Assembly: GCF_964222135.1 (NCBI RefSeq)
Contig: NZ_CAXQBR010000024.1
Coordinates: forward strand, 1 to 45,368
Direction of reading: 5' to 3'
Origin: Euzebya sp.
GTDB lineage: Bacteria; Actinomycetota; Nitriliruptoria; Euzebyales; Euzebyaceae
Length of the DNA stretch: 45,368 bases
Below, piece by piece: positions 37,415 to 45,368 of this stretch (its first letter is position 1; each line of letters begins with the position of its first letter). The position numbers were made by a program, and so were the translations under genes. A model generated the notes under the pieces. The model did no database searches, had not been told where the DNA came from, and saw nothing but the letters and a program-made list of their open reading frames with translations.

Positions 37415-37446
37415 GGGCCTGTTTCGCGCACGCTCGTCGGCAGATG

Positions 37447-37460
37447 TGGGAGCGCTTCCA
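37447..37460. promoter_or_regulatory. CelR/CebR-like operator
   Basis: TGGGAGCGCTTCCA differs at one position from the actinobacterial CelR/CebR box TGGGAGCGCTCCCA. Its centre is 75 bp from the centre of the operator at 37371, about seven helical turns, and it is 70 bp upstream of the GlsB-type ATG. It could serve as auxiliary operator for looping or control the neighbouring gene. Confidence 0.72.
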
Positions 37461-37529
37461 CGTGACCGGGGTGGGTGTGCCGTCAGATGGTGGTGTGTCC
37501 GGGCCGGGCCGTCAGGGGAGGGTCAGGTC

Positions 37530-37793
37530 ATGGCAATCATCGGGTTCATCATCGCCGGACTGGTCATCGGCGCCCTCGCGCGCCTCTTCAAGCCCGGACG
37601 TCAGAAGATCGGCTTGCTGGGCACGCTGCTGCTCGGCGTCGTCGGGTCCGTGATCGGCGGCGTCATCGCCAGCCTGCTCGGCACGGGCGACATCATGGAG
37701 CTCAACATCCTCGGGTTCGTCGTCGCCGTGATCGCCGCGGTGGTCCTGCTCGGCATCGCCGAGGGCACGGCCGGTCGCAACCGCAGCGCGTAG
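37530..37793 (+). CDS. GlsB/YeaQ/YmgE family small membrane protein
   Basis: 87 aa from ATG 37530, with GGGGAGGG about 9 nt upstream. Three hydrophobic segments (IIGFIIAGLVIGALARLFKPG, LLGTLLLGVVGSVIGGVIAS, ILGFVVAVIAAVVLLGIAE) and Gly spacing are as in the transglycosylase-associated/GlsB stress family. The role is unclear; in other bacteria members are stress-induced. Divergent from the lacI operon. Confidence 0.9.
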   Translation: MAIIGFIIAGLVIGALARLFKPGRQKIGLLGTLLLGVVGSVIGGVIASLLGTGDIMELNILGFVVAVIAAVVLLGIAEGTAGRNRSA

Positions 37794-37813
37794 CCCCGCT
37801 CTCCCTCCACCTG

Positions 37814-37841
37814 GCCCCTCCCGGCGCCGCCCGGGAGGGGC
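37814..37841 (+). terminator. GC-rich hairpin after the GlsB-type gene
   Basis: A perfect 11-bp stem GCCCCTCCCGG / CCGGGAGGGGC with 6-nt loop CGCCGC, 21 nt after the stop. There is no T-run, so it would be an L-shaped actinobacterial terminator or an mRNA-stabilising hairpin. Confidence 0.6.
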
Positions 37842-37884
37842 GTCGTGCGTCCGGGGCCGGGGCGCCGAGGTCGGGCGCCGAGGT

Positions 37885-37935
37885 TCGGCGCGATCGGGGC
37901 CTGCGTCGCCTGATGGCGAAGTTCGGCGCGATCCT
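37885..37935 (+). repeat. 51-bp dispersed palindromic repeat, copy B
   Basis: Same element as 23832-23882, 47/51 identical. Here the hairpin loop is TGAT (TCGCC-TGAT-GGCGA), and the two TCGGCGCGATC direct repeats are exact. The surrounding sequence is non-coding, so the element itself does not depend on translation. Extra partial words (GGGCGCCGAGG) precede it. Confidence 0.88.
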
Positions 37936-37954
37936 GGCCTGAACGCTCCCTTGC

Positions 37955-37983
37955 CAACCACCGTCCTCCGTGGTTGTGTTTGT
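37955..37983 (+). terminator. probable rho-independent terminator
   Basis: CAACCAC / GTGGTTG 7-bp stem (37955-37961 with 37970-37976) followed by TGTTTGT. It comes after repeat copy B and could stop read-through from the GlsB-type gene. Confidence 0.55.
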
Positions 37984-38187
37984 CCAGGCACAGCACATAC
38001 ATGATCACCATTCGAGGGTGGTCCTGACCGCCGCGTTCGATCGGGGGGCGCGGCGGCACGGTGCTGCGCGCAGTCGTGCCATCACGTTGAACCTGCGTCT
38101 GTGGGCGGGGCCATGTGTCGAGGTGTCTGGTTGACCGTCGACGATGAGCCCCGGGTGACGTCCTCGGGCGGCGACGCAGGCAACTCC
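37984..38187 (+). other. intergenic region upstream of the giant surface protein gene
   Basis: About 200 bp with no gene I can support in either strand. It has a hairpin GGCACG/CGTGCC (38055-38060 with 38075-38080) enclosing the palindrome CTGCGCGCAG. No operator of the LacI type and no tRNA is seen. GC is slightly lower than in the genes. Confidence 0.5.
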
Positions 38188-38217
38188 TTGACCGACCTCC
38201 AAGCGTCTGCCTAGTTT
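38188..38217 (+). promoter_or_regulatory. promoter of the giant surface protein gene
   Basis: -35 TTGACC (38188-38193), 18-bp spacer and -10 TAGTTT (38212-38217); the start point would be near 38224, giving a leader of about 64 nt. The hexamers and spacing match the lacI operon promoter. Confidence 0.65.
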
Positions 38218-38287
38218 GTAGTTCGCATCAACAAACAGCACACGCTGTCGCGGAGTTGGTGCCGAGCCGACCACGGAGGTCCCTGCC

Positions 38288-41200
38288 ATGTCCTCGTCCT
38301 CGTCACGCGCGCTGCTCATGCGTGCGCTGCTCATCGCGCTGGTGGCCTCCGTGCTGCTCGCGGTGCCACCCCTGCCGGCCGCTGATGCCCAGGAGGGGGC
38401 CGGCACGACGGTCCTGGTCTTCTCGAAGACGGCCGCGTTCCGGCACGACTCGATCCCCGCAGCTGTCGACGCCCTCGAGCAGCTGGGTGAGGACAACGGC
38501 TGGACGGTCGACGCTACCGAAGACGCCAGCGCCTTCACCGACGAGAACCTGGCGGGCTACGACGTGGTGGTCTTCCTGAGCACGACGGGGGATGTGCTCG
38601 ATGCCGCCCAGCAGGCCGCCTTCGAGCGCTACATCCAGGGTGGCGGCGGGTACGCGGGCATCCACGCCGCATCCGACACCGAGTACGAGTGGGCGTGGTA
38701 CGGCGATCTGGTCGGTGCCTACTTCGAGAACCACCCGCCGGGGACGCCCGCGGCGACCGTGGAGGTCGCGGACCACGTCCACCCCTCGACCGCGCACCTG
38801 CCGGCCCGCTGGCAGCGAGTAGACGAGTGGTACTACTTCCAGGACAACCCCCGCGGCGACGTCCACGTGCTGGCGAGCATGGACACGACGAGCTACAGCG
38901 GCAGCGGCATGGGTCCGGACCACCCGATCGCGTGGTGCCACGACTTCGATGGCGGGCGCAGCTGGTACACCGGCGGCGGTCACACCGCCGCGAGCTTCAC
39001 CAACGCGGACTTCCTCGAGCACATCGAGGGCGGGATCCTCACCGCCGCCGGCGCGCAGATCGCCGACTGCGGCGCCACCGTGGAGGACGAGTTCGAGCGC
39101 ACCGTCGTCGACGACGAGACCTCCAACCCGATGAAGCTCGACATCGCCGACGACGGGACCGTGCTGTACATCGAGCGCGACGGCCGGGTCCGGGTGTGGG
39201 ACCCCGAGGTCCAGATCCCGCAGACCGCCGGTCAGCTCGAGGTCTCCCAGACCCACGAGGACGGGCTGCTCGGCATCGTCGCCGACCCCCAGTTCAGCGA
39301 GAACGGTTGGATCTACCTGTACTACTCCGACCCCGCGACGGTGGGATGCCCGGAGAGCGACCCCGCGGCGACCACGTGCGGCGAGAACGTGCTGTCGCGC
39401 TTCCACCTCGACGTCAGCGGTCCGACCCTGGACCTGGGCAGCGAGGTGGAGTTGCTCCGCGTCACGACCCAGCGCAACAACTGCTGTCACGCCGGCGGGG
39501 CGCTGACCTTCGACGACGCCGGCAACCTCTACCTGGCCACTGGCGACAACACCGACCCGTTCGAGAGCAACGGCTACACCCCCATCGATGAGCGCGACGG
39601 CCGGTCGTCCTTCGACGCCCAGCGCACCTCGGGCAACACCAACGACCTGCGCGGCAAGGTGCTGCGCATCACGCCCCAGGACACCGGTCCACCAGAGATC
39701 CCCGCGGGCAACCTGTTCGAGGACGACGACCCGCTCACCCGCCCCGAGATCTGGGCCATGGGCTTCCGCAACCCGTTCTCGATCAACTGGGACTCCACCC
39801 ACGACCGACTGATGGTCGGCGAGTACGGGCCGGACGCGAACAGCGCCAACCCCAACCGTGGCCCGGAGGGTCGGGTCGAGTGGCTCGCGGTCAGCGGCCC
39901 CAGCAACCAGGGGTGGCCGTACTGCGTGAGCGGGAACGTCGCCTTCACGGACTACGACTTCGCGACCAGCACCTCGGGTGACCAGTTCGACTGCAGCGCA
40001 CCCGTCAACGACTCGCCCAACAACACCGGCCTGGAGAACCTTCCGCCAGCGCAGCCGGCCACGCTGTGGTGGGGCTACAACGCCAACAACAACAACGTGC
40101 CCGTCATCGGTCGGGGCGGTGCGCCCATGGCCGGCGGGGTCTACGAGTACACGCCCAACGCCGGCCCCGACGCCTTCCCCGAGTACTACGACGGCGTCGC
40201 GTTCCTCATGGAGTGGAACAACAACGACATCTACGAGGTGCACTCCGACGGCACCGGGGCCGTCACGCACGTGGCGCCCTGGCTCGACGACCAGACCTTC
40301 CGCCGCCCCCACGACATGCGCTTCGGCCCAGATGGGGCGATGTACCTGATCGAGTGGGGCTCCGGCTTCGGGGGCAACAACGCCGACTCGGGCGTGTACC
40401 GCATCGGCTACACGGGCGGCGCGTTCCGCCCGGTTGCCAGGATCAGCGCGACCCCCGACAACGGCCCGGCACCGCTCGAGGTGCAGTTCTCCTCCGAGGG
40501 GACCGAGGCGATCGCACCCGAGGCCGAGATCGACACCCTGGAGTGGGACTTCGACGGTGACGGCACCATCGACTCGACCGACCCGAACCCCACGCACACC
40601 TACGACGAGGCCGGCCAGTACACCGCCAGCCTGACCGTCACCGACACCCTGGGAGCCGTGGGCATCGCGAGCACGACGATCACGGCGGGCAACACCCGCC
40701 CGGTCGTCACCGTCACCGCCCCCGCGGCCGGTGGGTTCGTCCACTTCGGTGACGAGTTCGAGTGGTCGGTGACCGTCACCGACGCCGAGGACGGCAGCAC
40801 CGCCGACACGATCGACTGCGACGACGTGCAGGTCCGCCTGCTGCTGGGACACGACGAGCACGCCCACGCGCTGCAGAACACGACCGGCTGCGACGGCACC
40901 TTCACGACCAGCGGTGACGGTGGCCACGGCGTCACCGAGAACCTCTTCTTCGTGGTCGAGGCCACCTACCTGGATCAGGCGCAGGGCGACGCGCCGTCCC
41001 TGTCGGACAACGACATCGTCCAGCTCCAGCCCAAGACCCGGCAGGCGGAGCACTTCGACGACGCCGACGGGTTCGTCATCACCTCCGACGAGATGGCCGA
41101 GGGACTGGCCGTCGTGGTCGGCTCTGCCGGTGACGCCTTCAGCTACGACCCGGTGAACCTGGCGGGCGTCGACAGCCTCGCCGTGCGCTACCGCTCGACC

Positions 41201-44200
41201 GGCGACGCGGTGCTCGAGCTGCGCAAGGGTGCCGTCGACGGCCCCCCGGCCGCGACGGTGCAGCTGACCGACAGCGGCGGCGAGTTCGCGACCAGCGCGC
41301 CCGCCACCGTGACCGACCCCGTCGGCACGGACGCCTACCACCTGGTGCTGGCGTCCGGCACCGACGTGAGCATCGACAACCTGCGGTTCGAGGGCCGGGG
41401 CAGCGCGACCAACGCCGCGCCCGTGGTGACGGCCGAGGCCACCCCGACCAGTGGGATCGCGCCGCTCACGGTCGAGTTCGACGGATCCGCGGTCGATCCC
41501 GACCCCGAGGACACGGTCGCGGGCTACGAGTGGGACTTCGGTGACGGCACGACCGCGGAGGGGACCGAGGCGTCGCACACCTACGTCACCCCGGGGGAGT
41601 ACACGGCCCGGCTGTCCGCCACCGACTCCCGTGGTGCCACCGGCTACGACGAGGTCCCGATCACCGTCGAGGTCGACCCCTCACCCCCCGTCTGCCTGGC
41701 TCCCGGGTCCGACGAGTTCGAGGGCACGGAGCTGGACACCGGCACCTGGAGCATCGTCCGGGACAACCCTGGGCTGTACCGGGTCGAGGGGGGCCAACTG
41801 ATCCTCACGACGAGCCAGGGCGACCTGTACCAGAACACCAACAACGCCCAGAACGTGATCTTGCAGCCCGCCCCGGGCGACGTCTTCGAGATCACCACGC
41901 AGGTGACCGTCAACCCGACGGCGACCTATCAGCAGGGTGGGATCATCGTCTACGGCGACGACGACAACTACACCAAGCTGGATGTCGTCTACAACGGCAA
42001 CCGCATCGTCGAGTTCCTCCGCGAGGTCGGTGGCACGCCGACCGCCGGCAACGGTCCGACGTTGGGGGCCGAGGTCTCGACCACCCTGCTGCTGCGGATC
42101 ACCAGCGACGGCACCGAGATGGTCGGCTCCTACTCCACCGACAGCGGTGAGACGTGGGTGACGGTGGGCAACCCGTCGCCGATCCCGGCCAACCCCCAGA
42201 TCGGCCCGTTCGCCCTGACGGGGAACAACACCGCCCCGCAGATCGATGCCGCCTTCGACTGGATCCGCGTCACGGGCCCGGCGACCGAGGCCCCCTCGGT
42301 CAGCGACGAGTTCGACGGCGACAGCCTCGACAGGTGCCGCTGGTCGGCGATCGTCCGCGAGGATCCCGAGGGCTACGAGGTCACCGACGGGCACCTGGTC
42401 CTCACCAGCCCCGACGGCGACATCTACCAGACCCCAAACGGTGAGCCGGGGAACTTCATCCTCCAGCCCATGCCGGACGGCGACTGGGAGATCGAGACCC
42501 ACGTCACCGCCGAGCTCGTCGGCCGCTACCAGCAGGCGGGCCTGTTGGCCTACGTCGACGACGACCAGTACGTGAAGCTCGACCTCGTCGCCGGCGGCCA
42601 AGCGACGTCCGGCCCGGCGCGGGTGGAGCTCCGCAGCGAGCTGGGTGCCGTCGTCCAGGACCCGCAGCCCCAGGCCAACACCACCAGCAGCGAGGTCACC
42701 CTGCGACTTCGCCGCGAGGGCGGCTCGTTCTACGGCAGCTACTCCTTCGACGGCGGCGAGACCTGGACGACGTTCGCCCAGGCCGTGACCAACACCGCGG
42801 TGATGGAGTCCCCTGATGCGGCCTTCGGCGTCTTCACGCTGGGCGCAGGCCAGGGCAACGACCCGCGGATCGACTCCTTCGACGCGGAGTTCGACTACTT
42901 CCGGCTGCTCGGTGAGGGCGGCGGGGACACCACCCCGCCCACGGTCGAGATCGAGCTCCGCGGTGACCTCGCAGGTGCGGTGACCCCGCTCCCGCAGGGC
43001 CCGCAGGGCATCGGCGGCACGGCGACCCTGTCCCGGACGGACGACGGCACCACCGCGAGCATCCAGGTCACCGGCCTGACGCCCGGCGCCACCTATCCCT
43101 CCCACCTCCACGCCGGCACCTGCACCACCGCGACCGGCCACTACATGGACGACCCATCCGGGGACCCGACACCGCCCAACGAGATCTGGTTGTCCTCGAA
43201 CCAGGACCCGATGGCCGGCCTGGCGGCGAACTCCAACGGCACCGCCAACGGCAACGGGTCGGCGACCTGGATCGCCCGCACCGAGCCGCTGTCCATCATG
43301 GTCCACGACCACCAAGCGCCGGGTGCCCCGATCGCCTGTGTCGACCTCGCGCCCGACGGCCCGCAGACGGTGGTCATCACCGCCGACGACGGCGACGGGT
43401 CGGGTGTGGACTCGATCGAGTCCCAGCTCGACGACGGGGACTGGGTCGCCTACGACCAGCCGTTCACCGTCTCCGAGCCCGGCGACCACACCGTCGGCGC
43501 CCGCGCGACCGACGTGGCGGGCAACACCGCCGAGCCGGTGGAGGCGACCTTCTCGATCGCCGAGGAGCCCGCGGTCGACGAGACCCCACCGGTCGTGACC
43601 GCCAGCCTGGACCCCGCGCCGGATGCGAACGGCGAGGTCGTCGACGGGCCGGTCACCGTGACCCTCTCCGCCAACGACCCCGGCACCGCCGAGGTCGAGG
43701 TCGGGGACAACTCCTTCACCCCGTCGGAGACGGCGATCACCGCCGGCGACGCGGTCCTGTGGACCTGGACCGGGTCCGAGACCCACAACGTCATCAGCGA
43801 CACGGGTCTGTTCAACAGCCCGAGCCAGACGGAGGGCACCTACACCCGGACGTTCGACGAGCCGGGCGAGTACGCCTACTTCTGCGGCCTGCACTCGCTG
43901 CCCGGCGGCCAGGCGCAGAACGGCGTGGTCACCGTCGCGGCCCCCGCGGGCAACGACGACGGCATCACCATCGAGTACCGGGTCGACGATCCGGACGGCG
44001 ACTGGGTCGCCTACGACCAGCCCTTCGACGTCGCAGGCGAGGGCGAGCACACCGTCGAGTTCCGCGGCACCGATGCCGCGGGCAACACCTCCGACATCGA
44101 ATCGGTGACGTTCACGATCACGACCGACGACACCAGCCCCGGCCCTGGTCCCAACCCCGGCCCTGGCCCCAACCCCGGTCCGGACCCGGACCCCGACCCC

Positions 44201-45368
44201 GACCCGGACCCCGAGGACCCCAGCCTCACACCGTCCGGCGGCGAGGTGGAGCTGACCGACTTCGGCACCGAGGGTGACCCCCTCGGGCTGGGCGAGCTGC
44301 TCGGGTCCTGGACCGTCGGCGGAGACGGGACGGTCACGTTCCCGACCGAGCTGGACGGCCGGATCTGCCTGATCGCCGTCGCCCCCGACGGCACGACGCT
44401 CACCGTGCGGTGCTTCGCCGAGGGCACGAGCTTCGCCCAGGACGGCGGTCGCGAGCTGACCATCCCCGTCACCGACGGCGCGACGCTCTACGCCTACCGG
44501 GTCGCGAACGGTGCGGTCCGCATCGCCGGCTCCGACCGGGTCAGCACCGCGGTGCAGACCTCGCGGTCCGGGTGGGACTCGAGCAGCGACGTGGTGCTCG
44601 CCACCGCCGACGGCTTCGCCGACGCCCTGTCGGCCGCGCCGCTGGCCGGCCAGCTCGACGCCCCGCTGCTCCTGACCCCGTCCGGCGCACTCGACGCCCG
44701 CGTGCTCGACGAGATCCGTCGACTCGGCGCCGACCGCGTCGTCGTCATGGGCGGCAGCGCGGCGGTGTCCGACGAGGTCGTCGCCGAGCTGACCGCGGCG
44801 GGCCTCACCGTCGAGCGGATCGGCGGTGGCGACCGGACCGAGACCGCGGCCCTGGTGGCGGACGCGATCGGTGGCGCACCTGACGGCACCGCCGTCATCG
44901 CCTCCGGCGGATCGTTCGCCGACGCCCTCGCGATCGCCCCGATCGCGGCGGCGCAAGGGCTGCCCATCTACCTGACGGGCGGCGATGGCCTGAGCGGCGC
45001 CACCACCGAGGCCCTGGCGGCCCACGGGGTGGACCGCGTGATCATCGTCGGCGGCACCGCTGCCGTGGACGAGGGCGTGGAGGAGGACCTGGCCGAGGCC
45101 GGTGTCGAGGTCGCCGAACGACTCGGCGGCGCGACGCGGTACGCCACCGCCGTCACGATCCTCGAGTGGGCCGCAGCGAACGGTGCGAACCTGACCGAGC
45201 TGCTGGTCGCGACGGGCACGGACTTCCCCGACGCCCTGACCGCCGGCGCCTACGGGGCGCGCACCGATCGGCTGGTCCTGCTGGTCGACGGACGTGCCCT
45301 GCTCGACGGCCAGCCCGGCGAGGGCTTCCTGGCCGGCACGGGTGACGACACCGAGCTGGTGGTCCTGC
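38288..45368 (+). CDS. giant modular surface protein: ThuA-like, PQQ sugar dehydrogenase, copper modules, CWB2 repeats (3'-truncated by window)
   Basis: Open for 2360 codons with no stop. In order: signal peptide (1 to ~34); ThuA-like domain (~39-250, GGGGYAGIHAASDTEYEW); glucose/sorbosone dehydrogenase beta-propeller (~270-710, HEDGLLGIVADPQF, NNCCHAGGALTFD); PKD 1 (~715-800); CBM6-like (~900-1035); PKD 2 (~1041-1128); two DUF1349/laminin-G-like repeats (~1138-1331, 1337-1543); SOD-like module (~1550-1690, His1606, His1608, His1618, His1673); an Ig-like repeat (~1694-1760); a second split by a cupredoxin (~1800-1886, His1833, Cys1866, His1869); a Pro/Gly/Asp linker; an unrecognised domain (~1985-2076); three CWB2 repeats from ~2078, the last cut off. 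Probably a wall-bound extracellular sugar-oxidising protein; the activity is inferred. Confidence 0.9.
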   Translation, partial: MSSSSSRALLMRALLIALVASVLLAVPPLPAADAQEGAGTTVLVFSKTAAFRHDSIPAAVDALEQLGEDNGWTVDATEDASAFTDENLAGYDVVVFLSTTGDVLDAAQQAAFERYIQGGGGYAGIHAASDTEYEWAWYGDLVGAYFENHPPGTPAATVEVADHVHPSTAHLPARWQRVDEWYYFQDNPRGDVHVLASMDTTSYSGSGMGPDHPIAWCHDFDGGRSWYTGGGHTAASFTNADFLEHIEGGILTAAGAQIADCGATVEDEFERTVVDDETSNPMKLDIADDGTVLYIERDGRVRVWDPEVQIPQTAGQLEVSQTHEDGLLGIVADPQFSENGWIYLYYSDPATVGCPESDPAATTCGENVLSRFHLDVSGPTLDLGSEVELLRVTTQRNNCCHAGGALTFDDAGNLYLATGDNTDPFESNGYTPIDERDGRSSFDAQRTSGNTNDLRGKVLRITPQDTGPPEIPAGNLFEDDDPLTRPEIWAMGFRNPFSINWDSTHDRLMVGEYGPDANSANPNRGPEGRVEWLAVSGPSNQGWPYCVSGNVAFTDYDFATSTSGDQFDCSAPVNDSPNNTGLENLPPAQPATLWWGYNANNNNVPVIGRGGAPMAGGVYEYTPNAGPDAFPEYYDGVAFLMEWNNNDIYEVHSDGTGAVTHVAPWLDDQTFRRPHDMRFGPDGAMYLIEWGSGFGGNNADSGVYRIGYTGGAFRPVARISATPDNGPAPLEVQFSSEGTEAIAPEAEIDTLEWDFDGDGTIDSTDPNPTHTYDEAGQYTASLTVTDTLGAVGIASTTITAGNTRPVVTVTAPAAGGFVHFGDEFEWSVTVTDAEDGSTADTIDCDDVQVRLLLGHDEHAHALQNTTGCDGTFTTSGDGGHGVTENLFFVVEATYLDQAQGDAPSLSDNDIVQLQPKTRQAEHFDDADGFVITSDEMAEGLAVVVGSAGDAFSYDPVNLAGVDSLAVRYRSTGDAVLELRKGAVDGPPAATVQLTDSGGEFATSAPATVTDPVGTDAYHLVLASGTDVSIDNLRFEGRGSATNAAPVVTAEATPTSGIAPLTVEFDGSAVDPDPEDTVAGYEWDFGDGTTAEGTEASHTYVTPGEYTARLSATDSRGATGYDEVPITVEVDPSPPVCLAPGSDEFEGTELDTGTWSIVRDNPGLYRVEGGQLILTTSQGDLYQNTNNAQNVILQPAPGDVFEITTQVTVNPTATYQQGGIIVYGDDDNYTKLDVVYNGNRIVEFLREVGGTPTAGNGPTLGAEVSTTLLLRITSDGTEMVGSYSTDSGETWVTVGNPSPIPANPQIGPFALTGNNTAPQIDAAFDWIRVTGPATEAPSVSDEFDGDSLDRCRWSAIVREDPEGYEVTDGHLVLTSPDGDIYQTPNGEPGNFILQPMPDGDWEIETHVTAELVGRYQQAGLLAYVDDDQYVKLDLVAGGQATSGPARVELRSELGAVVQDPQPQANTTSSEVTLRLRREGGSFYGSYSFDGGETWTTFAQAVTNTAVMESPDAAFGVFTLGAGQGNDPRIDSFDAEFDYFRLLGEGGGDTTPPTVEIELRGDLAGAVTPLPQGPQGIGGTATLSRTDDGTTASIQVTGLTPGATYPSHLHAGTCTTATGHYMDDPSGDPTPPNEIWLSSNQDPMAGLAANSNGTANGNGSATWIARTEPLSIMVHDHQAPGAPIACVDLAPDGPQTVVITADDGDGSGVDSIESQLDDGDWVAYDQPFTVSEPGDHTVGARATDVAGNTAEPVEATFSIAEEPAVDETPPVVTASLDPAPDANGEVVDGPVTVTLSANDPGTAEVEVGDNSFTPSETAITAGDAVLWTWTGSETHNVISDTGLFNSPSQTEGTYTRTFDEPGEYAYFCGLHSLPGGQAQNGVVTVAAPAGNDDGITIEYRVDDPDGDWVAYDQPFDVAGEGEHTVEFRGTDAAGNTSDIESVTFTITTDDTSPGPGPNPGPGPNPGPDPDPDPDPDPEDPSLTPSGGEVELTDFGTEGDPLGLGELLGSWTVGGDGTVTFPTELDGRICLIAVAPDGTTLTVRCFAEGTSFAQDGGRELTIPVTDGATLYAYRVANGAVRIAGSDRVSTAVQTSRSGWDSSSDVVLATADGFADALSAAPLAGQLDAPLLLTPSGALDARVLDEIRRLGADRVVVMGGSAAVSDEVVAELTAAGLTVERIGGGDRTETAALVADAIGGAPDGTAVIASGGSFADALAIAPIAAAQGLPIYLTGGDGLSGATTEALAAHGVDRVIIVGGTAAVDEGVEEDLAEAGVEVAERLGGATRYATAVTILEWAAANGANLTELLVATGTDFPDALTAGAYGARTDRLVLLVDGRALLDGQPGEGFLAGTGDDTELVVL

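Noticed and set aside
36345-37460. Prophage or integrative element boundaries around the sugar operon
   Set aside because: No integrase, tRNA end or long direct repeat was seen; the operon has the same composition as its surroundings.
37601-38059. Small minus-strand frames across repeat copy B
   Set aside because: A similar peptide can be read from copy A on the reverse strand, but only because the DNA repeat is shared; there is no start or ribosome site.
38303-45025. Very long open frames on the minus strand (38303-41578 and 41681-45025)
   Set aside because: They are antisense shadows of the single plus-strand frame, which contains recognisable domains throughout. The minus products are Arg/Val/Gly-biased with no motif, as expected opposite a high-GC3 gene.

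Overview
The window is a high-GC (roughly 70%) bacterial chromosome segment, read as Actinomycetota. The main evidence is gene order. The stretch from the rRNA operon to about 26 kb follows the actinobacterial tlyA-recN-pyrG-NUDIX-xerD-scpA-scpB-rluB-cmk-der core cluster. GTG starts and 4-bp start/stop overlaps are common. The truncated surface protein at the right edge ends in cell-wall-binding (CWB2-type) repeats. The 23S gene appears to lack the ~100-nt domain III insertion that I recall as typical of most high-GC Gram-positives. Together these suggest a deep-branching class such as Nitriliruptoria (Euzebya/Nitriliruptor-like). The class-level placement is inference.

Layout. 1-3.75 kb: 3' end of 16S, a spacer without tRNA, complete 23S, 5S and a strong terminator. 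3.77-9.4 kb: a TPR protein facing a minus-strand trio (MBL-fold hydrolase, AI-2E-type membrane protein, DUF1015 protein), then a phasin-like protein with a histone-H1-like Lys/Ala tail and a 51-aa gene. 9.4-15.5 kb: tlyA, a TetR regulator in the slot where other actinobacteria carry NAD kinase, recN, a membrane-anchored protein and pyrG. 15.5-26 kb: a PGPGW-type membrane protein, an ADP-ribose-type NUDIX hydrolase, then a tightly packed run xerD, thymidine phosphorylase, scpA, scpB, rluB, tyrA, aroA, cmk, der, serving chromosome segregation, 23S modification, aromatic amino acid and nucleotide synthesis and ribosome assembly.

26-31 kb is a mixed region: a small CxxC/CxxC protein with an unrecognised membrane-anchored partner, a thioesterase, a DUF445 protein, a flavin/F420-type pair (PNPOx-like and an LLM-class oxidoreductase), a Pro/Asp-rich micro-protein and a DinB-family protein. 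31.1-37.4 kb is a complete sugar-uptake operon on the minus strand: lacI - lipoprotein binding protein - two ABC permeases - GH1 beta-glucosidase. It has a recognisable promoter, an operator overlapping the start point and a second box resembling the CelR/CebR cellobiose operator 75 bp upstream. The most likely substrate is therefore a beta-glucoside such as cellobiose; no ATPase gene is present.

37.5-45.4 kb holds a GlsB/YeaQ-type membrane protein, an intergenic region with a dispersed palindromic repeat, and the start of a giant secreted protein (at least 2360 residues, running off the window). That protein joins a ThuA-like domain, a PQQ-type sugar dehydrogenase, PKD and carbohydrate-binding-like modules, a Cu/Zn-SOD-like module with all four copper histidines, a cupredoxin nested in a repeat domain, and CWB2 repeats. 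It could be a wall-tethered sugar oxidase carrying its own copper electron carriers.

The least explained items are this multi-copper dehydrogenase and a 51-bp repeat with two copies (47/51 identical), one between aroA and cmk and one at 37.9 kb.
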